This document shows positions 61,001-64,000 of a stretch of 64,000 nucleotides of DNA, piece after piece. Every line of letters starts with the position of its first letter. Positions within the stretch are counted from its first letter, which is position 1. Under the pieces are notes generated by a model, which did no database searches, was not told where the DNA came from, and saw only the letters and a list, made by a program, of their open reading frames with translations. The position numbers and the translations under genes are program-made. Source of the stretch: Limnomonas spitsbergensis (lineage: Eukaryota > Chlorophyta > Chlorophyceae > Chlamydomonadales); contig JAYJMM010000113.1 in NCBI GenBank assembly GCA_037349105.1, positions 3,844,001 through 3,908,000 on the forward strand. The letters are read 5' to 3'.

Positions 61001-63501
61001 CAAAAGTGTGAGAGACAGCAATGCGCACGCAAAATGTGACATGCAGCAATGTGCATGGAAAGTGTCAGGCGCAGCAATGTGCACAAAAACTATGAGAGGC
61101 AGCCAGGTGCATGAGAAGTGTGAGAGGCAGCCAAGTGCATGCAGAGCGTGATATCGGGGGGTGATATGCAGCAATGTGCATGAAAAGTGTGAGACAGCAA
61201 GGTTTTGTTAAGTGTGAGAGGTGGCAAGATGCATGTAAGTGTGAGAGGCGGAAAGGTATAGGAACAGTGATGTGCAGCAAGGTGCATGAAACATGTGATG
61301 TGCAGCAAGGTGCATGAAACATGTGATGTGCAGCAAGGTGCATGAAACATGTGATGTGCAGCAAGGTGCATGAAACATGTGATGTGCAGCAAGGTGCATG
61401 AAACATGTGATGTGCAGCAAGGTGCATGAAACATGTGATGTGCAGCAAGGTGCATGAAACATGTGATGTGCAGCAAGGTGCATGAAACATGTGATGTGCA
61501 GCAAGGTGCGTGCATGCCAAGTGTGAGAGGCCACAAGGTGCATGAAAACTGAAGTTGCAGTCTACGGACTACGATGCATGCAAAATGTGAACCGAGTCGG
61601 TGTCTGCTTTTAGAGGCAGCAGGGTGCATCATAAGTGAAGCAGGCTAATCGCAGTCTAGAGAACATGCAAAGTGTCACTGCAATCCAGGATGCATGCAAA
61701 GTGTGATTGCAGTACAAGTGTGAACATATGCAAAGTGTGGTTGCATTCTAGGGTGCATGCTAAGAGTAATATAGTAGTAGTGGCATATCTCACGAGCTTG
61801 TGTCCTTCATGTCACCCCTGTCTGTCCCCGAAACAAACGTGGGGGTGGAAGCAGAAGGAGCACTGCGATGAGTGCCTTTTCAATTCAGATCCGTGGAAAT
61901 CAAAATAGGAAACACCATCACATCTCACATCGTGTCGTAATGAGTGGATGCACACGGAGCTGGTAGTTGGACGCGGGTTTCCTTGGGCTAAAAAGGTGAT
62001 TAACTAATTTTAATTGATTAATTCCTAAACATGAAAATAAAATCACATCAGTTCCTTTGGGAACAGTTAGACGCCACCGCTTCTTTTTGGGGTGCTTCCG
62101 GGTGAAATCCAGCTACATGACGGCCTAGGGTCATGCGGGCCTGGGGCAGCAGGCCCTGCTGCCTGGGCCATTGGCTGCAGGCAGGTCCAGCTCTGATTCC
62201 CAACTTCGCATCGGCCACGTGGCGGTCGCCCAGCGGCCGACTGAAGGTGGTCTAGTACTCACTTGAACAAACGAACAAAGACTGGTTCCAGTTGAACCTT
62301 CCTGACCTGATCTAGCCACCGATCCACACTCATCTGCCATCACATCTCTGTATTCTGTCAGCGCTCGAATCAGTGCCCTGGCAAAAGTCCAACGCGCCTG
62401 CTTTAGCTGCCCTGTACACCCTATAAGGCTTTTCAGTGGTCGTGGTCACGCCGTGACGACCACTGTCAGAATTTGAATTTCGAATTTGGATGTGTCCCTC
62501 ACCAGCAGATATGCGATCCAGAAGATTCCGAAGTCACCGACCATTCCCAGAGCCGCGTAGATGCAGCCGCAGAAAATGAGCGACACTGGAATGGCTATGA
62601 TGATCTGTTAGGGCACGTTGGGGAGGGGAGAAGAGGTGTGAGTGTTGTTCTTACATAGTGTGTGAGAAAGTGTGAGTGTTGTTGTTACAAAGTGGGTGTA
62701 GGGGGGGGGGGGGCAGAAGAGGTGTGAGTTTGGAGGAAAGGGGGACGTGAATGGGCAGGAAAGGGGGGCGAGAAGGGAGGATGGAAGGGGTGGAGTGTGT
62801 GAGGGCACAAATGAAGGAGGGCATGCACGAGGGAGAGCACAACGAGGCAAGCCTGTCATCGCCATGGCGCATTAACACATCGGCTAGGTCAGTCACTAGA
62901 GGGCACGTGCGAGGTCTGGGCCTAGCAGTGTCGGTCAACAACCCGACAGTGTAGGCGGTGGGACTTGAGAGGGATAAGAAGAAATCAGGGGTGTACATGC
63001 CCACACGGGATGAGTGGAACAGATGACACGCCAAGGCAAGACGCATTGTGAAGACAACTTTCTTTATAGCAGCAACCCGGCATTTGATAATCAGTATAAA
63101 AGCAATAACCCGGCATTTAATCATCAGTATATTCATGTGCCTGCCCTTCGCCTGACGTTTGCTCAAGCCTGTTTCCCTTGCGGTTGTCAACACCGACAAT
63201 GAGATGTCCACAGCTGCACGCTATGAGGATGAGAGCTGCCAAGCTGGACTTCCAAAGCAAGATGCCTTTAAAAAACGAAAAAAACATAAGAACAACAACC
63301 CTGCACTCGGATTCAATCACCAGCATTTTGTGTGCCTGCCCTGCGCCTGACGTTTGCTCCAGCCCATTCCCTTCACAGATATCGCTTCGATACCCGTCAC
63401 AAGCGGTAATCACAAGGTGCGTGTGTGATGAAACGCACCTCCTGGATCCACTTGGTGACGTAGTAGGTCAGCGGCCGGTACAGCCCATCGTTGATCTCCC
63501 T
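58000..63501 (-). CDS. ABCG-type ABC transporter, C-terminal transmembrane part (5' part outside window)
   Basis: Seven exons join in phase: 63501-63439, 62604-62503, 60912-60822, 60389-60326, 59951-59928 (24 bp), 58866-58758, 58104-58000 (stop TAG 58002-58000). They encode about 185 residues of an ABC-2 membrane domain. REINDGLYRPLTYYVTKWIQ is the family's 'RE...GLY...Y' loop. It is followed by helices IIIAIPVSLIFCGCIYAALG, AIAVAFTFAALCPTIDFAN and LMFFVGYLVPLDRIPNGWIW, the last ending in the hallmark 'IP-WW-W' turn. Then come YSYFDYLRYTFVAMMTNEF, the extracellular Cys loop (KFLCNDRPYDGVLGFYG) and the last helix WWNLLALFGWWCFWVLSAYA. ABCG half-transporters export lipids, waxes or small molecules. 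The ATP-binding domain should lie right of 63501. Introns contain repeats that start at the splice sites. Confidence 0.92.
58337..58528. mobile_element. MITE-like element (TA-type ends), copy B
   Basis: Shares TTCCCTCATGATGAACTAATG, TTGTTTGGGGTTAAGGGATCC and CAGTTTGCCCTGAGGGCAGC with 40592-40787, and ends AATCAAATCTACAGTA. The left end is degraded (TACCCTAGCTTTG). It sits in the 5' direction of the last ABCG exon, within the intron. Confidence 0.7.
58541..58572 (-). repeat. splice-site echo of the ABCG exon end at 58758
   Basis: Plus-strand AAAGAACCCGAGCACACCAT + CACAAG resembles GTAGAAGCCGAGCACTCCAT + CGTAAG of the true exon end about 200 bp away. It is a single diverged copy. Confidence 0.45.
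59085..59345 (+). repeat. about 68-bp tandem repeat, four copies
   Basis: GGTTAAGGGCCTTTAAGGCT + GCTGCGCAGCACTGGCTCCC + AAACCCCTAACCCTGAACCC + CAAACACGCTG is repeated four times with few changes. It includes telomere-like CCCTAACCCTGAACCC. Confidence 0.95.
59525..59645 (+). repeat. dispersed repeat R4, copy 2
   Basis: GAACGCTCGGCCGCTTGGGG + CTGGTAGGGAACGACTTAGC + TCAATTCCAGCTAC, same order and orientation as 56275-56400. Confidence 0.7.
60914..61770 (-). repeat. about 28-30-bp repeat array abutting the ABCG acceptor at 60912
   Basis: Irregular copies of AAAGTGTGAGAGGCAGCAAGGTGCATG (plus strand) start at the splice site itself, whose TTTCACAG is part of the first copy. From 61262 to 61508 they become nine near-perfect 28-bp copies of GCAAGGTGCATGAAACATGT + GATGTGCA. 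Beyond that they degrade again towards 61770. Confidence 0.93.
62095..62280 (+). repeat. dispersed repeat family R3, copy 4
   Basis: AATCCAGCTACATGACGGCC, GCCCTGCTGCCTGGGCCATT, ATCGGCCACGTGGCGGTCGC and GGCCGACTGAAGGTGGTCTA + GTACTCACTTGAACAAAC follow the same order as the copy at 6520. Confidence 0.65.
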
Positions 63502-64000
63502 CTGAGTCGGGAGCGAAGAAAGAATATATAAGCGATTTACGGTATAGTGTTTACTCAAAACAAGTTGTAAATGGGAAGCCCGTTAGCCAAGGCTTTGCAT
63601 GGCGAGCCTTCCCTCTGATTGGTGTGCAACATCAGCACCAAACATCATTCAGAATACCGCACCGTCAGTCTCTGTTGGTTATTTGTGCTTTTGGTGTCAT
63701 TTCAAAAACATAATTTAAGCCATTGATTGTCACGATTTGGTTTGCCCAGATTTTGTTTGTTCTTTTACTGAAATCCACCCAAACATTTGGTTAGAGCTAG
63801 AAAGGGGCCGGAAGGAAGCACAGGCGCTTCCCCTAGCAAACATACGGTACAGAACCTATTTTATTATCTGAGCAACTAAAGCAGATAATTAGAAAAAAAA
63901 GACATCAAATCTACTGCTGCTCTTGCTCATGCTGAGCCCAGCCTGGTGCCTCTGGCCCGATGGTCCACGCTGCCATGCTGGATCCCGGCAACTGCTGCAG
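63502..64000. other. ABCG intron and right edge
   Basis: AT-rich sequence without a clear next exon. The upstream ABCG exons with the nucleotide-binding domain are expected beyond position 64000. Confidence 0.5.

Noticed and set aside
61065..61632. Minus-strand Cys/His-rich ORFs (MFHAPCCTSHVSCTLLHITC)
   Set aside because: They are translations of the 28-bp intronic repeat in the ABCG gene.

Overview
This is nuclear DNA of a eukaryote, most likely a green alga with a large, repeat-rich genome (a prasinophyte- or volvocine-type alga would fit). The evidence is TTTAGGG-type telomere-like motifs scattered through introns, a plastid protein-import gene (TIC20), a Ser-Pro-Pro-Pro cell-wall-type protein, GT-AG introns and a tRNA-Asn with a short intron. 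The species cannot be fixed from the sequence alone. There are no bacterial operons, rRNA genes or CRISPR arrays. Nearly every long open frame in the window is a by-product of a tandem repeat; the real genes are split into exons of 24-220 bp (only terminal exons are longer), which I rebuilt by hand from splice sites and reading-frame phase. || Layout. 0.4-2.4 kb: a frame-broken proline-rich secreted protein gene (-). 2.4-3.2 kb: an opposing ORF with Cys/His motifs (+). 3.4-5.1 kb: a transposon-like element with inverted ends that encloses a two-exon gene (-). 5.6 kb: tRNA-Asn (-). 7.3-10.4 kb: TIC20 (-), possibly with a transit-peptide exon near 12.1-12.4 kb. 15.7-45.1 kb: one very long gene (-) for a protein with two tandem cyclic-nucleotide-binding domains; 21 exons join in phase into about 1,036 codons. 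46.9-48.4 kb: parts of an alpha/beta-hydrolase gene (+). 50.1-50.6 kb: a single-exon ORF (+), followed exactly at its stop codon by nested MITE-like elements. 58.0-63.5 kb: the last seven exons of an ABCG-type transporter (-), whose 5' part lies beyond the right edge. || Most of the rest is tandem repeat inside introns: a 13-bp satellite of about 4 kb, a 41-bp satellite of about 5.7 kb, and many arrays with units of 26-94 bp. || The most unusual observation is that many of these intronic repeats are built from the neighbouring exon-intron boundary itself. The last or first 10-60 bp of an exon, together with its splice site, is copied once or many times into the adjacent intron, on the donor side or the acceptor side. 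I see this beside exons of all three reconstructed genes (TIC20, the cyclic-nucleotide-binding gene and ABCG). I call these copies 'splice-site echoes'. They create rows of decoy splice sites and suggest that boundary duplication is a main source of intron growth in this genome. || The genes are not functionally linked to each other. TIC20 serves plastid protein import, the ABCG protein is a membrane transporter, and the cyclic-nucleotide-binding protein is probably a signalling or regulatory adaptor.
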